Source: Saccharopolyspora kobensis (lineage in GTDB: Bacteria > Actinomycetota > Actinomycetes > Mycobacteriales > Pseudonocardiaceae). From it: a stretch of DNA of 64,000 bases. A model generated the notes under the pieces. It made no database searches. It had not been told where the DNA came from and was given only the letters and a program-made list of their open reading frames with translations. Shown piece by piece: positions 23,980 through 32,917 of this stretch. How positions within the stretch are numbered: the stretch's first letter is position 1; each line of letters starts with the position of its first letter. Location of the stretch: NCBI RefSeq assembly GCF_900108315.1, contig NZ_FNVB01000004.1, forward strand, positions 372,001 to 436,000, written 5' to 3'. Position numbers and translations under genes: made by a program.

Positions 23980-24810
23980 ATGGCCAATCCGTTCGTGAAG
24001 GCGTGGAAGTACTTCATGGCGGCGTTCTCGTCGAAGGTCGACGAGCACGCCGACCCGAAGGTGCAGATCCAGCAGGCCATCGAGGAAGCCCAGCGGCAGC
24101 ATCAGGCGCTTTCCCAGCAGGCCGCCTCGGTGATCGGCAACCAGCGCCAGCTTGAGATGAAGCTCAACCGCCAGCTCGGCGAGGTCGAGAAGCTGCAGGC
24201 GTCGGCGCGGCAGGCGCTGGTGATGGCGGACCAGGCGCGGGCCAACGGTGACGAGGCGAGCGCGCAGAAGTACGAGGAGACCGCCACCCAGCTCGCCAGC
24301 CAGCTGGTCACCGCGGAGCAGGGCGTCGAGGACATCAAGACCCTCCACGACCAGTCGCTGGGTGCCGCCGAGCAGGCCAAGAAGGCCGTCGAGCGCAACG
24401 CCCAGGTGCTGCAGCAGAAGATCGCCGAGCGCACCAAGCTGCTCAGCCAGCTGGAGCAGGCGAAGATGCAGGAGCAGGTCTCCGCCTCGATGCGCCAGAT
24501 GACCGAGGTCGCCGCGCCGGGCAACACGCCGTCCCTGGACGAGGTTCGGGACAAGATCGAGCAGCGCTACACCACCGCCCTCGGGCAGGCGGAGCTGGCG
24601 CAGAACAGCGTGCAGGGCCGGATGCTGGAGGTCGAGCAGGCGTCCATCGACGCCGCCGGTGCCAGCCGCCTCGCGCAGCTGCGCGCCTCGATGGGCACCG
24701 GTCAGCAGCAGGTCACGGGCGGTCAGCAGCAGCAGATCGGTGGTGCGCAGAGCCCGGCCGAGCCCGCTGCCAACCCGCAGCAGCAGAACCCGCAGGCCGG
24801 ACAGGCCTGA
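23980..24810 (+). CDS. pspA: PspA/IM30 family envelope-stress protein
   Basis: 276 residues. Starts [20 protein letters not shown], the amphipathic helix that binds stressed membrane, then a long coiled coil (about 25-220) and a Gln-rich tail. Forms ESCRT-III-like assemblies that protect the cytoplasmic membrane (family knowledge). ATG at 23980 is chosen by conservation of this N-terminus; the ribosome-binding GGAGG is only two bases away. Followed closely by pspM. Confidence 0.92.
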   Translation: MANPFVKAWKYFMAAFSSKVDEHADPKVQIQQAIEEAQRQHQALSQQAASVIGNQRQLEMKLNRQLGEVEKLQASARQALVMADQARANGDEASAQKYEETATQLASQLVTAEQGVEDIKTLHDQSLGAAEQAKKAVERNAQVLQQKIAERTKLLSQLEQAKMQEQVSASMRQMTEVAAPGNTPSLDEVRDKIEQRYTTALGQAELAQNSVQGRMLEVEQASIDAAGASRLAQLRASMGTGQQQVTGGQQQQIGGAQSPAEPAANPQQQNPQAGQA

Positions 24811-24821
24811 GCGAGCGCAGG

Positions 24822-25640
24822 GTGAAGTCGTCCCGCAAACAGGAGTTGGCGCAGCTGGGAGAGGCCGCTATCGAGCAGCTGCGCGGTCCCGGCATGGCTG
24901 CGGTGCGCCGGACGATCGCCAGGTGGCGGGATCCGCGAGCGCGCGCGATCCGGCAGCGGAACCGCGCTCGGCGGACCGCGACGGGTAGCGCCGCGACCGC
25001 GGGCGTGCTCGGTGCCGGTGCGGCGACCTCTGCGTACGTGCCCGCGCTGTGGGACTGGGGTGGTTCGGCCGGCTTCTTCCTGCAGGACGTGACGACGTTC
25101 GGCCTCGGTGGCCTCGCTGTGCTCGGCGGGGCCACCGCTGTCGGCGCCGGGATGAAGTACCGGCGGCTCAAGCGGACCCCGCTGCCCGATGCCGCTCCGG
25201 AGCCGGTAGCGCTCCCGGCGTACGGATCGGCGGCGCGGGAACCGATGCAGCGGCTGCGCGATGCCGAGCAGACCCTGCACGGCGCGCTGGCGCAGCTGAC
25301 GGCCGCGGGTGCGGGCAGCGCCGCGGTGGACGCGCGCGGGACGGCGGACAGCGCGGCCGCGGAGCTGCGGCGGGGCGCGGAGCGGCTCATCGCCGTGGAA
25401 GCGGCGATCCCGCACGCGCCCGCGGGGGAGAAGGCCGCGTTGCGCTCGGACGTCGAGCGGCTCCGGGCGGAGCTGGACGAGGGCGTCGACGGGTACGGCG
25501 CGCTGGTGGCCGCTGCGGGACGCGCGGTCGCGGCCAGCGGAGCCTCCGAGCAGAAGCACCTGTTGCAGGACGCGACCGATCGGTTGGCCGGACTGGCGGA
25601 CGGGTTGCGGGAGCTGTTCGGCCCCGAGGGACGCCGGTAA
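24822..25640 (+). CDS. pspM: Phage shock envelope stress protein PspM
   Basis: 272 residues. A basic N-terminus is followed by two membrane helices (about 52-75 and 83-107), then a soluble helical region rich in alanine and charge. Equivalent in position and layout to mycobacterial Rv2743c (PspM), a partner that tethers PspA to the membrane. GTG at 24822 lies 11 bases after pspA. No PspN is found after it. Confidence 0.75.
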   Translation: MKSSRKQELAQLGEAAIEQLRGPGMAAVRRTIARWRDPRARAIRQRNRARRTATGSAATAGVLGAGAATSAYVPALWDWGGSAGFFLQDVTTFGLGGLAVLGGATAVGAGMKYRRLKRTPLPDAAPEPVALPAYGSAAREPMQRLRDAEQTLHGALAQLTAAGAGSAAVDARGTADSAAAELRRGAERLIAVEAAIPHAPAGEKAALRSDVERLRAELDEGVDGYGALVAAAGRAVAASGASEQKHLLQDATDRLAGLADGLRELFGPEGRR

Positions 25641-25802
25641 CCGCTCGGGATGAGAAGTGCCCGATGCGACACGCCATCACTGCTGGTAGCGATGGTTCTG
25701 CTGGTGCATGTCTTGATTGTGCGATGCGAAATAGTAATCTTCCCTCATCATCACAGGCCGTGACATGAAACCCGCCTGAACGGGTGGCTCGGGGGAGGCG
25801 AC

Positions 25803-27080
25803 GTGGCGTTGTGGACCGTGCACGGCAACGGTCGACGCCCGGTGCGCGATGCGGTGGTGGCCTCCGAGGAGCGGCTGAGCTGGCCGCTGACCATCGGTTT
25901 CGGCGTGCAGCACCTGCTGGCGATGTTCGGCACCACCACCCTGGTCCCGCTGCTCACCGGATTCCCGGTCGGCACGACCTTGCTGCTGTCCGGCCTCGGA
26001 ACCCTGCTCTTCCTGCTGCTGACGCGCAACCGCGTGCCCAGCTACCTCGGCGCCTCGGTGGCCTTCGTGGTCCCGCTGAACGCCGCGGCGAAGGAAGCCG
26101 GCGCCAGCCCCGCCGCGCTGCTCGGCGGCATCGTGGTCGTCGGCATCGTGGTGTTCAGCGTCGGCGTCGCGGTCAAGGCGCTGGGCGTGCGGCTGCTGGA
26201 GTCGGCGATGCCGCCCGTGGTGACCGGCGCGATCGTCCTGATGATCGGCCTGAGCCTCGCCCCGCAGTCGGTGTCGTCCTTCGACCAGCAGCGGGTGCCC
26301 GCCGCGCTGACGCTGGGCACGGTCGTGCTGCTGATCGTGATCAGCCGCGGCATGGCGGCGCGGGCCGCGGTGCTGATCGGCGTGCTCGTCGGGTGGTGCT
26401 ACGCGGCGCTGGCCGGTCACCTGGTTCCGGAGCGCGTCGCGGAGCTGGCCGACGCGCCGTGGATCGGCCTCCCGCAGCTCATCGCGCCGCAGGTGCACAT
26501 CGCGGTGATGCCGTTCGTGCTGCCGCTGGTGATCGTGCTGGTCGCCGAGCACGTGGCGCACCTCAAGGCGGTGGCGGCGATGAGCGGCCGAGACCTCGAC
26601 CCGCACGTGGGAGACGCGCTGATCAGCGGCGGGCTGGCGACCACGCTGTCCGGTGCGGCGGGCGGCTCGTCGCTGAGCAGCTACGCGGCGAACGTCGGGG
26701 TGATGGCCGCGACGCGGGTGTACTCCACGGCGGCCTGCATGGTCGCGGCGATCGCCGCCATCGTGCTCTCGTTCTCGCCGAAGCTGGCGGCCTTGATCAA
26801 CACCATCCCGATGGGCGTGCTCGGCGGCGCGACGCTGGTGCTGTTCGGGATGCTGGCCATGGTGGGCGTGCGGATCTGGCTGGACGGGCGGACCGACTTC
26901 GCCGACCCGGTGAACCTGGTGGTGCTGGGCACCGCGGTGATCGCCGGGGTCGGCGACCTGACGCTGCACGTCGGTGAGCTCCGGGTGACCGGCATGGTGT
27001 GGGGTTCGGTGGGCATCGTCCTGGTCTACCCGGTGCTGCGCCACATCGCCGACGTCCGCAACAAGCCGCAGCGCGCCTGA
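25803..27080 (+). CDS. Uracil/xanthine permease family (NCS2) transporter
   Basis: 425 residues, about 12-14 membrane segments. The NCS2 family imports nucleobases, usually by proton symport. QHLLAMFGTTTLVP in the first helix, the AEHVAHL segment with its key Glu near residue 245, and GGSSLSSYAANVGVMAATRV suggest a uracil-type (UraA/PyrP) carrier. GTG at 25803. The preceding 160 bases are AT-richer and probably hold its promoter. The downstream palindrome at 27093 separates it from the convergent LysE gene. Confidence 0.88.
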   Translation: MALWTVHGNGRRPVRDAVVASEERLSWPLTIGFGVQHLLAMFGTTTLVPLLTGFPVGTTLLLSGLGTLLFLLLTRNRVPSYLGASVAFVVPLNAAAKEAGASPAALLGGIVVVGIVVFSVGVAVKALGVRLLESAMPPVVTGAIVLMIGLSLAPQSVSSFDQQRVPAALTLGTVVLLIVISRGMAARAAVLIGVLVGWCYAALAGHLVPERVAELADAPWIGLPQLIAPQVHIAVMPFVLPLVIVLVAEHVAHLKAVAAMSGRDLDPHVGDALISGGLATTLSGAAGGSSLSSYAANVGVMAATRVYSTAACMVAAIAAIVLSFSPKLAALINTIPMGVLGGATLVLFGMLAMVGVRIWLDGRTDFADPVNLVVLGTAVIAGVGDLTLHVGELRVTGMVWGSVGIVLVYPVLRHIADVRNKPQRA

Positions 27081-27092
27081 GCCCTGGTGCGC

Positions 27093-27136
27093 GCGATTTC
27101 AATGGAAATCAGGCGTCTGATTTCCATTGAAATCGC
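27093..27136. repeat. Repeat C copy 1: GATTTC/GAAATC palindrome
   Basis: Perfect 20-base arms, left starting GCGATTTCAATGG, with a 4-base loop. Each arm contains the self-complementary pair GATTTC and GAAATC. Almost the same structure recurs at 52187-52230. Placed between convergent genes, it can work as a bidirectional terminator. The bases from 27137 to 27205 show nothing else. Confidence 0.85.
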
Positions 27137-27205
27137 CTCCCGAAGGCGAGTTGGGTCCACTGTGCACCGGGCACGGCGGCTGCTCGGGAGGTGGCGACCC
27201 GGGGC

Positions 27206-27841
27206 TCAGCCTTGGACGGCCATCTTGAGGCCGAGGCCGACCAGGACCGTCGCGGTGATCCGGTCCAGCCAGGCGCGGACCCGGCGGCGCTGGAACAGCG
27301 CTCGGGCGCGGCCGGCGATCCACACCAGCGCCGTCGACCACAGCAGGCCGATCGAGATGTGCGTGGCCACCAGCAGCGGACCCCAGGTGAACGCCGCCGG
27401 CCCCGCGGGCAGGAACTGCGGCAGCAGGCTGATGTAGAAGACGCCGACCTTGGGGTTGAGCAGGTTCGTGGCCATCCCGGACCGCAGCGCGGCCCAGCTG
27501 GTCAGCCCGGCCGACGCCGATGGCAGCTCCTCCGGCTGCGCGACCTGGTTGCGCGGCAACGACTTCCACAGCGCCGAGCCGCCCAGCCACAGCAGGTAGG
27601 CCGCGCCCGCGATGCGCACGATGTCGTAGGCCAGCTGGGACGCGGTGAGCAGGGCGGTCAGCCCGGCGATGCTGGCCGTTCCCCAGATCAGGCAGCCGAG
27701 ATTGATCCCGAAGGCCGTCGCGACCCCGGCCCAGCGCCCGCCCAGCAGCGAGTGCCGGAGGATCAGCATGGTGTCCAGACCGGGCGTCAGCACGCCGATC
27801 AGGGCGACCAGCGCGAAGGCCGTGAAAGTTGCGCTGCTCAC
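27206..27841 (-). CDS. LysE family exporter
   Basis: 211 residues from GTG at 27841, preceded by GCGGAGAGGCGG. That sequence is the end of a repeat B copy, so the repeat provides the ribosome-binding site. Six predicted membrane helices and the LysE/RhtB start FALVALIGVLTPGLDTMLIL. Exports amino acids or related small molecules; substrate unknown. An in-frame start eight codons earlier is possible. Confidence 0.85.
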   Translation of the reverse strand: MSSATFTAFALVALIGVLTPGLDTMLILRHSLLGGRWAGVATAFGINLGCLIWGTASIAGLTALLTASQLAYDIVRIAGAAYLLWLGGSALWKSLPRNQVAQPEELPSASAGLTSWAALRSGMATNLLNPKVGVFYISLLPQFLPAGPAAFTWGPLLVATHISIGLLWSTALVWIAGRARALFQRRRVRAWLDRITATVLVGLGLKMAVQG

Positions 27842-27846
27842 GGGTT

Positions 27847-27910
27847 CCGCCTCTCCGCGGTGCACGGTGTTGGTTGCGTTCTGCGGTCGAGCTCGCGTTT
27901 CGGGGTCAAG
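27847..27910 (-). repeat. Repeat B copy 4 (diverged)
   Basis: Reading on the minus strand, it ends CCGCGGAGAGGCGG, 5 bases before the LysE GTG. Shared blocks with 30470-30539 include CCGCCTCTCCGCG, GGTTGCG and CGTTTTCGGGG-like segments (plus-strand reading). More diverged than copies 1-3. Confidence 0.55.
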
Positions 27911-27925
27911 CAGGGCTCGGCCCGC

Positions 27926-28750
27926 TCACTCGTCCTCTTCCAGCTCGTCCTCGTCCGGTCGGCGTTGGCGGCCTGCGCGGAGCGTGCGGGCGAGCACGAG
28001 GTTGAAGGCGAGCGCCACTTCGCGCGCACCCGGTGTGCCCCACTGGTGGATCGGCATGCACGCGCCCTGGGCCTGCTGCACCGCCAAGCGGTCCGGCAGC
28101 GCGACGGGCAGCACCAGCGGGCCGAAGATGTCGCGCAGCTCGTCGATGCGGAACTGGTGCTCGTGCGAGCGCGGGCGCACCCGGTTCACGATCACGCCGA
28201 GCGGCTGCAGCTTCGGGTTGGTGGACTTGCGCTCGGCCTGCACGGCTTCGAAAGCCCGCTGCACGCCGGAAACCGCGAAGATCGTGGGTTCGGTCACCAG
28301 CAGCGCGCGATCGGCGGCGACCAGCGCCGAGCGGGTCAGCCTGCCGAGCGAGGGCGGGCAGTCCAGCAGCACCAGCTGGTAGGGCAGCTCGCCGTCCTCG
28401 ATTAGACCGTCCAGTTCGGACAGTGCGGTGGTCAGCCGGGCGAGGTGCTCCTCGTCGTGGTGGCCGTTGTGGCTCTCGGCGTCCTCGGACCCGACCAGGA
28501 CGTCGACCTCCTCGCCCCACGAGCTGCCGCTCACGGCTTCCCGGAGCACCTCCGGACGAGGATCGGCGAGCACGTCGCTGAGCCCCTTGGTGGTCTCCTC
28601 CGGTTCCAGGCACGAGGTCGCGTTGCACTGCGGATCGAGATCGACGACCAGCGTCCGAACGCCGCGACGCATGGCGGCCGAGGCGAGACCGAGCACCACG
28701 GTCGTCTTGCCCACGCCGCCCTTGAGGCTCAGCACTGCCACGGTCTGCAC
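27926..28750 (-). CDS. ParA/MinD-like ATPase, orphan
   Basis: 274 residues. Deviant Walker A KGGVGKTT at residues 10-17, DLDPQCNAT and LLDCPPSLG are the ParA signatures. These ATPases position DNA or protein cargo by ATP-dependent dimerisation. No parB lies next to it, so it is not the chromosomal parAB pair, and its cargo is unknown. Acidic C-terminal tail DEDELEEDE. GTG start at 28750. Divergent from the methyltransferase gene. Confidence 0.85.
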   Translation of the reverse strand: MQTVAVLSLKGGVGKTTVVLGLASAAMRRGVRTLVVDLDPQCNATSCLEPEETTKGLSDVLADPRPEVLREAVSGSSWGEEVDVLVGSEDAESHNGHHDEEHLARLTTALSELDGLIEDGELPYQLVLLDCPPSLGRLTRSALVAADRALLVTEPTIFAVSGVQRAFEAVQAERKSTNPKLQPLGVIVNRVRPRSHEHQFRIDELRDIFGPLVLPVALPDRLAVQQAQGACMPIHQWGTPGAREVALAFNLVLARTLRAGRQRRPDEDELEEDE

Positions 28751-28963
28751 GCACGTAGCCTACGGAACTCGGCACCATCTCAGAACTCGTCCCTGAAACT
28801 GGTCTCCGCTGCGGCCGAAGTTGGTGTTCCGGGACTCCCGGCACTGCTCCGATCGCGGCAGAGCGGATGCTGCGACCGGGTTTTCGCGCACGATCCGCCG
28901 AGGCGGCCGCGCGGCGCGCTGAGGCGATCGCCACGCCGCCGCGAGATGCCCGCGACCGGCCAT

Positions 28964-28977
28964 TACGCTGCTTGCCA
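28964..28977 (+). promoter_or_regulatory. Leaderless -10 of methyltransferase gene
   Basis: TACGCT at 28964-28969, seven bases before the ATG and with no Shine-Dalgarno between, fits a leaderless start. Confidence 0.35.
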
Positions 28978-29702
28978 TGAGATCCGACGCCGTCCACCAG
29001 GTGCTGGAAGCCGAACTCGCCGAAGTCCGGCGCCGACGTGGCGGAGAACCGCCGCGCGTGCTCGACGTCGGTGGCGGCAGCGGGGTGTGGGCGGTGCCGC
29101 TGGCCTCCGAGGGCTGCGCGGTGACGGTCGTGGATCCCAGCCCGAACGCGCTGGCCACGCTCCAGCGGCGCGCGGTCGACGCCGGGGTGGCCGACCGGAT
29201 CACCCCGCTGCAGGGCGACACCGACGCGCTGGCTGCGCTGGCCCCGGAGGGCGGCGCGGACCTGGTGCTCGCGCACGGCGTGCTGGAGGTCGTCGACGAC
29301 GTCGAGGCCGCGGTCGCCGCGCTGGCCGCCGCGACGGCTCCCGGCGGCGTGCTGTCGGTGCTGGTCGCCAACCGCTACGCGGCGGTCATCGGACGCGCGC
29401 TGGCCGGCCGGGTCTCCGACGCCCTGCAGCTGATCCAGGACGCCGACGGCCGGCTCGACCCGGCATCGGACACCCTCCAGCGGCGGTTCGACGCCGAAGG
29501 CCTGGAGCGGGTGCTGACCGCAGGCGGGTTCACCGTCGAGCGGATCCAGGGACAGGCGGTGCTCAGCGATCTGGTGCCCGGCTCGGTGCTGGACAACAAC
29601 CCGCGGGCGGCCGACGCGATGGCGGAACTGGAGCGCGTTGCGGCCGTTCGGCCCCCGCTGCGCGACATCGCGACCCGCCTGCACGCCGTCGCGCGCGCTT
29701 GA
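28977..29702 (+). CDS. SAM-dependent methyltransferase
   Basis: 241 residues. Class I Rossmann methyltransferase: motif I VLDVGGGSGVWAVPLA near residue 28, VVDPSPNAL (acidic motif II), and the ADLVLAHGVLEVVDDV motif with TAPGGVLSVLVAN. CmoA/UbiG-like small-molecule or RNA methyltransferases look similar; the acceptor cannot be assigned. No signal peptide. Separated by 296 bases from the DUF3040 gene. Confidence 0.82.
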   Translation: MRSDAVHQVLEAELAEVRRRRGGEPPRVLDVGGGSGVWAVPLASEGCAVTVVDPSPNALATLQRRAVDAGVADRITPLQGDTDALAALAPEGGADLVLAHGVLEVVDDVEAAVAALAAATAPGGVLSVLVANRYAAVIGRALAGRVSDALQLIQDADGRLDPASDTLQRRFDAEGLERVLTAGGFTVERIQGQAVLSDLVPGSVLDNNPRAADAMAELERVAAVRPPLRDIATRLHAVARA

Positions 29703-29892
29703 TCTCCGGCCACGCGGCGTGACCGGCGGTGCGGCCGGACCGGTGGTGCAATGGTCCGGCAGCCGGGTGAGCTGGGGCGATGCGTCCTGAGCGGGGAACG
29801 GCCGCGCGGTGATCGCTGCCCCGAGGGGATGATGTCGGCAACCTCGCACAGCTACCTACCAGGACCGGGTAGTACTCGCGTCGCGGGAACCG

Positions 29893-29898
29893 TATCCT
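29893..29898 (+). promoter_or_regulatory. Candidate -10 of DUF3040 gene
   Basis: TATCCT about 100 bases upstream of the start, in the 29703-29998 gap. No clear -35. Nothing else is recognised in the gap. Confidence 0.3.
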
Positions 29899-29998
29899 CA
29901 GTGGTGACGCCCCCAAGCGTTCGCCGGTCCCCAAGTCCGGATGAGTCGATCATCCCGGTCTCCGGCGCCACTGAGACCCCTGTGCCGGAGGAGGAGTC

Positions 29999-30415
29999 AT
30001 GCCACTCTCCGAGCACGAGCAGCGACAGCTCGAACAAATCGAGCGCGCGCTCTACGCCGAGGACCCCAAGTTCGCCTCCACCGTGCGCGGAGGACGACTG
30101 CAGCGCCCATCCCGACGCCGGAGGATGCAGGGCATCGCCGTCTTCGCGCTCGGATTGGCCCTGCTGGTAATCGGTGCGGTGATCCCGGCTCTGCGGCCGG
30201 CCGACATCCCCGTGTTGAGCGTGGTCGGCTTCCTCGTGATGTTCGGCGGAGCAGTGATCGTCCTGTCCGCGTTGCGCGGTGGCGGGGACGACATCGAGTC
30301 GGTGCCGGAGAACGGCGGTGGCGGGCGCCCCAAGCGGGGCTCGAACCGCAGCACCGGACGCAGCTCCTTCGCCCAGCGCATGGAGGAGCGCTTCCGAAGG
30401 CGTTTCGAGCAGTAG
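29999..30415 (+). CDS. DUF3040 membrane protein
   Basis: 138 residues. Begins MPLSEHEQRQLEQIERALYA, the DUF3040 signature, then two membrane helices (about 44-63 and 69-90) and a basic tail. Function unknown; regularly found next to mraZ and the dcw cluster in actinobacteria (Rv2169c position). ATG at 29999 with GGAGGAGG upstream. A strong terminator follows. Confidence 0.88.
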   Translation: MPLSEHEQRQLEQIERALYAEDPKFASTVRGGRLQRPSRRRRMQGIAVFALGLALLVIGAVIPALRPADIPVLSVVGFLVMFGGAVIVLSALRGGGDDIESVPENGGGGRPKRGSNRSTGRSSFAQRMEERFRRRFEQ

Positions 30416-30427
30416 GACCGAAGCGAT

Positions 30428-30458
30428 GATCGCCGCCAGGCCACCCCTGGCGGCGATC
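30428..30458 (+). terminator. Terminator after DUF3040 gene
   Basis: Thirteen-base perfect arms GATCGCCGCCAGG and CCTGGCGGCGATC with a 5-base loop, 13 bases after the stop. Confidence 0.75.
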
Positions 30459-30469
30459 GCTGTACGGTC

Positions 30470-30539
30470 CCGCCTCTCCGCGATTCGCAGTGGTGGTTGC
30501 GGAGGGGCGTTGTCTTGCGTTTTCGGGGTTTCTCGTGGC
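30470..30539 (-). repeat. Repeat B copy 3
   Basis: On the minus strand it reads from GCCACGAGAAACCCCG to GAATCGCGGAGAGGCGG, closely matching 9438-9507 and 37550-37615. No start codon is suitably placed after it. Adjacent to repeat A copy 3 in the same relative order as copies 1 at 9.3-9.5 kb. Confidence 0.8.
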
Positions 30540-30550
30540 TTTTGCGGCTT

Positions 30551-30633
30551 CTTTTCCGCTGGTTGTGTGCCGTGAGTGTTTTGGGGTGCCATGGCCCCGC
30601 AAAACGCTCACGGGTTTTGAGCAGCGGAAACGG
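30551..30633. repeat. Repeat A copy 3: nested hairpin
   Basis: Inner hairpin 30570-30613 (CCGTGAGTGTTTTGGGG and its near complement), flanked by TTTTCCGCTGG and GCAGCGGAAACGG outer arms. With repeat B copy 3 it forms a composite inverted relative to the one at 9289-9507. Lies between convergent DUF3040 and transglutaminase genes. Confidence 0.85.
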
Positions 30634-30670
30634 AGCCGTAGTGGTGTCCCGCGCGGGCCCGGCCGGGGCG

Positions 30671-32917
30671 TCAGGTGGTGGCCGGGCGGAGTTGCTGGAG
30701 GACCGAGCGCGGGAAGAGCCGTGAGCGGAGGTCCAGCGGGGCACCTCGGCGGAGGCTGTTCAGCACCTCGTGCAGCGTTTCCGGCAGCGAGCCGTCCGGT
30801 TGGCCTCCCGGTGGGGCGTACCACTCCCGCTCCACCGCGGTGACCAGCGCTCGCATCGCCTTCGCGCCGGACTCGTCCAGGCCGTGGTGTTCGAGCAGCC
30901 TGGTGGCCACTTGGCGCGCCGTGTCCGTCGCGGCAGGCCGGGCGCCGCGGTCCCGGAACTCGTCGAGCACCTCTCGCCAGGCTGCCCCAGCCGACCCCGC
31001 GGCGACCGCGCGCAAGCGCTGCCGACGCCGCACTTCCCGCACCACGCCGGGCACCGCGAGCAGCGCGAGCCCGAGCACCAGCACACCGAGGACGACCGGC
31101 CACGGGCTGCTCTGCTCGGTTTCCCGCGGATCCGCGGGCGCGACGTCGGAGCCGTCCTCCGGGCGCTCGTCGCCCGGTGCGGGATCCGTCGTCGGCGGCG
31201 TGCTCGGCAGCTCCTGGCCGGGCGCCGGGACCGGCTGCTGCTCCGGTCGCAGCTCGCTGTCCAGGTACTGCGGCAGCGCGGTCCGGCCGTCGCTCAGCGG
31301 CGTCGGGTCGAAGGTCTGCCAGCCCCAGCCGGGGAAGTAGGCCTCCACCCAGGCGTGCGCGTCCTCCGTGGTGATCACCCGCTCGTCGCCGTCGCGGTAT
31401 CCGGCGGTGAACCCGACGGCAACCCGCGACGGGACGCCGACGGCGCGCAGCAGCGCGGCCATCGACGAGGCGTACTGCTCGCAGAACCCGCGCTTGCCGC
31501 GGAACAGGAACTCGGAGAGCGCGTCACCGCCACCTGCCGGGGCGGTGCGCAGGTCGTAGCGGAAGCCGTTGCGCGGATCGGTGAAGTAGCGGTTGATCGC
31601 CACCGCCTTGTCGAACGCGGTGGGAGCGTTCGCGGTCAGCCTGCGGGCCAGGTCGGTGACCTGCGGCGGGATCCCGGTGGCGTCCAGGTACTCGGGCGCC
31701 ATCCGCAGCGGCCCGTCGGCCCCGCGCAGCTGGTCAGGGGACGGGTCGGGCACGATCAGCTGCTGGATGTAGGCGCGGCTCTCCTGGTTGGTCTGGGTGA
31801 ACACGATCCCGGCGGCCGGGTCGTAGCGCCAGTTCACACCCATCCCGGACAGGAAGCGCGGCACGCCGAACACCGGCAGCCACGGATCCCGGTAGCCGAC
31901 GGGCTGGACCTCGACCCGCTCGGCGCTGCCCTCGCCGATGTCGGTGCCCTCCGGCAGCGGGAGCTCGCCGTTGGCCTCGACGCCCTGGGTCAGGCCCTCC
32001 AGCTCCCAGCCGCGCTCCGGGTTGAACTTGCGCAGCGTCAACGCGCGCAGGTACGTCGGCTCCCGCAGGCCGCGGACGCGGAACAGCTCCACCTCCCGGT
32101 CCCGGTTGAGCTGGCCGCGCAACGAGGTGAACGGCTGCAGCCCGATCCCGTCGGTGCCGCCGCCGAGCTGCTCGGGCATCGCTCCGGGCAACCGGCCCTC
32201 GGTGCCGACACCGGTGAACACCACGCCGGTGAGCAGCGCGATCACCCCGGCGACCCCGGCCACCGACGCGGTCGTGGGGCCGAACAGCGCGCGCGTCAGC
32301 TGCTCGCGGTCCTCGTGGCTGCGCCACCGGCGGTGCTGACCGCCCGAGGCGAGCAGCACGGCGAAGCCCAGCCCGCCCGCGACGAAGGTCCACCAGGGCA
32401 GCATGGTCTCGGACAGCGATGCGGGGATGGCGAAGACGCACAGCAGCAGCAACCCGCTGACCGCCGGGCTGCGCAGTCCCACCACGATGACGTCGATGAT
32501 CACCGACACCACGCCCAGCCCCAGGCAGACCAGGGTCTGCAGCGCGGGTTCGGCGGCGACCGGGGGCACCCCGGTGCGGATCAGCTCACCGGCAGCGGAC
32601 AGCAACCCGCCGAGCTCGCCGATCGCGGCCGGGCCGGGCAGCAACCCGAGCACCGCCTGCTCGGTGAACTGCGCGGTGAGCACGACCAGCACCCCGGCCA
32701 GCTGCGCGAAGGCGGTCGCGGTCAGCGGCCAGCGCAGCTTGCGCCCGAGCACCCCGATCGCCGCCACGGTGAGGACCGTGAGCACCGCGGGGAAGACCCA
32801 GCGGCTGTCGGCCAGCACGCCGGCGAACGCCGTCGACGCGCACAGCACCGAGAAGGCGGCGGCCGCCGTCGTCACCAGCGAGGTGTCGATGGCGGCGGTC
32901 ATCCGGTGCTCGGTCAC
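30671..32917 (-). CDS. Transglutaminase-like TgpA membrane protein
   Basis: 748 residues from GTG at 32917 (GGAGG upstream, 4-base overlap with the DUF58 stop). About six or seven N-terminal membrane helices, then an extracytoplasmic transglutaminase domain with Cys in GKRGFCEQYASSMAALLRA, His in TTEDAHAWVEAYFPGWGWQ and Asp in FDPTP, a Pro-rich linker, another helix and a cytoplasmic DUF4129-like tail. Third gene of a MoxR-DUF58-TgpA operon. The role of such trios near the dcw cluster is not established. Confidence 0.88.
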   Translation of the reverse strand: MTEHRMTAAIDTSLVTTAAAAFSVLCASTAFAGVLADSRWVFPAVLTVLTVAAIGVLGRKLRWPLTATAFAQLAGVLVVLTAQFTEQAVLGLLPGPAAIGELGGLLSAAGELIRTGVPPVAAEPALQTLVCLGLGVVSVIIDVIVVGLRSPAVSGLLLLCVFAIPASLSETMLPWWTFVAGGLGFAVLLASGGQHRRWRSHEDREQLTRALFGPTTASVAGVAGVIALLTGVVFTGVGTEGRLPGAMPEQLGGGTDGIGLQPFTSLRGQLNRDREVELFRVRGLREPTYLRALTLRKFNPERGWELEGLTQGVEANGELPLPEGTDIGEGSAERVEVQPVGYRDPWLPVFGVPRFLSGMGVNWRYDPAAGIVFTQTNQESRAYIQQLIVPDPSPDQLRGADGPLRMAPEYLDATGIPPQVTDLARRLTANAPTAFDKAVAINRYFTDPRNGFRYDLRTAPAGGGDALSEFLFRGKRGFCEQYASSMAALLRAVGVPSRVAVGFTAGYRDGDERVITTEDAHAWVEAYFPGWGWQTFDPTPLSDGRTALPQYLDSELRPEQQPVPAPGQELPSTPPTTDPAPGDERPEDGSDVAPADPRETEQSSPWPVVLGVLVLGLALLAVPGVVREVRRRQRLRAVAAGSAGAAWREVLDEFRDRGARPAATDTARQVATRLLEHHGLDESGAKAMRALVTAVEREWYAPPGGQPDGSLPETLHEVLNSLRRGAPLDLRSRLFPRSVLQQLRPATT

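Noticed and set aside
27093..27136. Repeat C as part of a CRISPR array
   Set aside because: Units are palindromes in inverted pairs without regular spacers, and no cas genes are present.
27847..27910. Repeat B copy 4 as chance similarity
   Set aside because: I kept it as a diverged copy because several separated blocks match in order, but confidence is lower than for the other three.
27926..28750. Chromosomal ParA of a parABS locus
   Set aside because: No parB and no parS-like GTTTCACGTGAAAC site seen nearby; an orphan ParA-like ATPase is the safer call.
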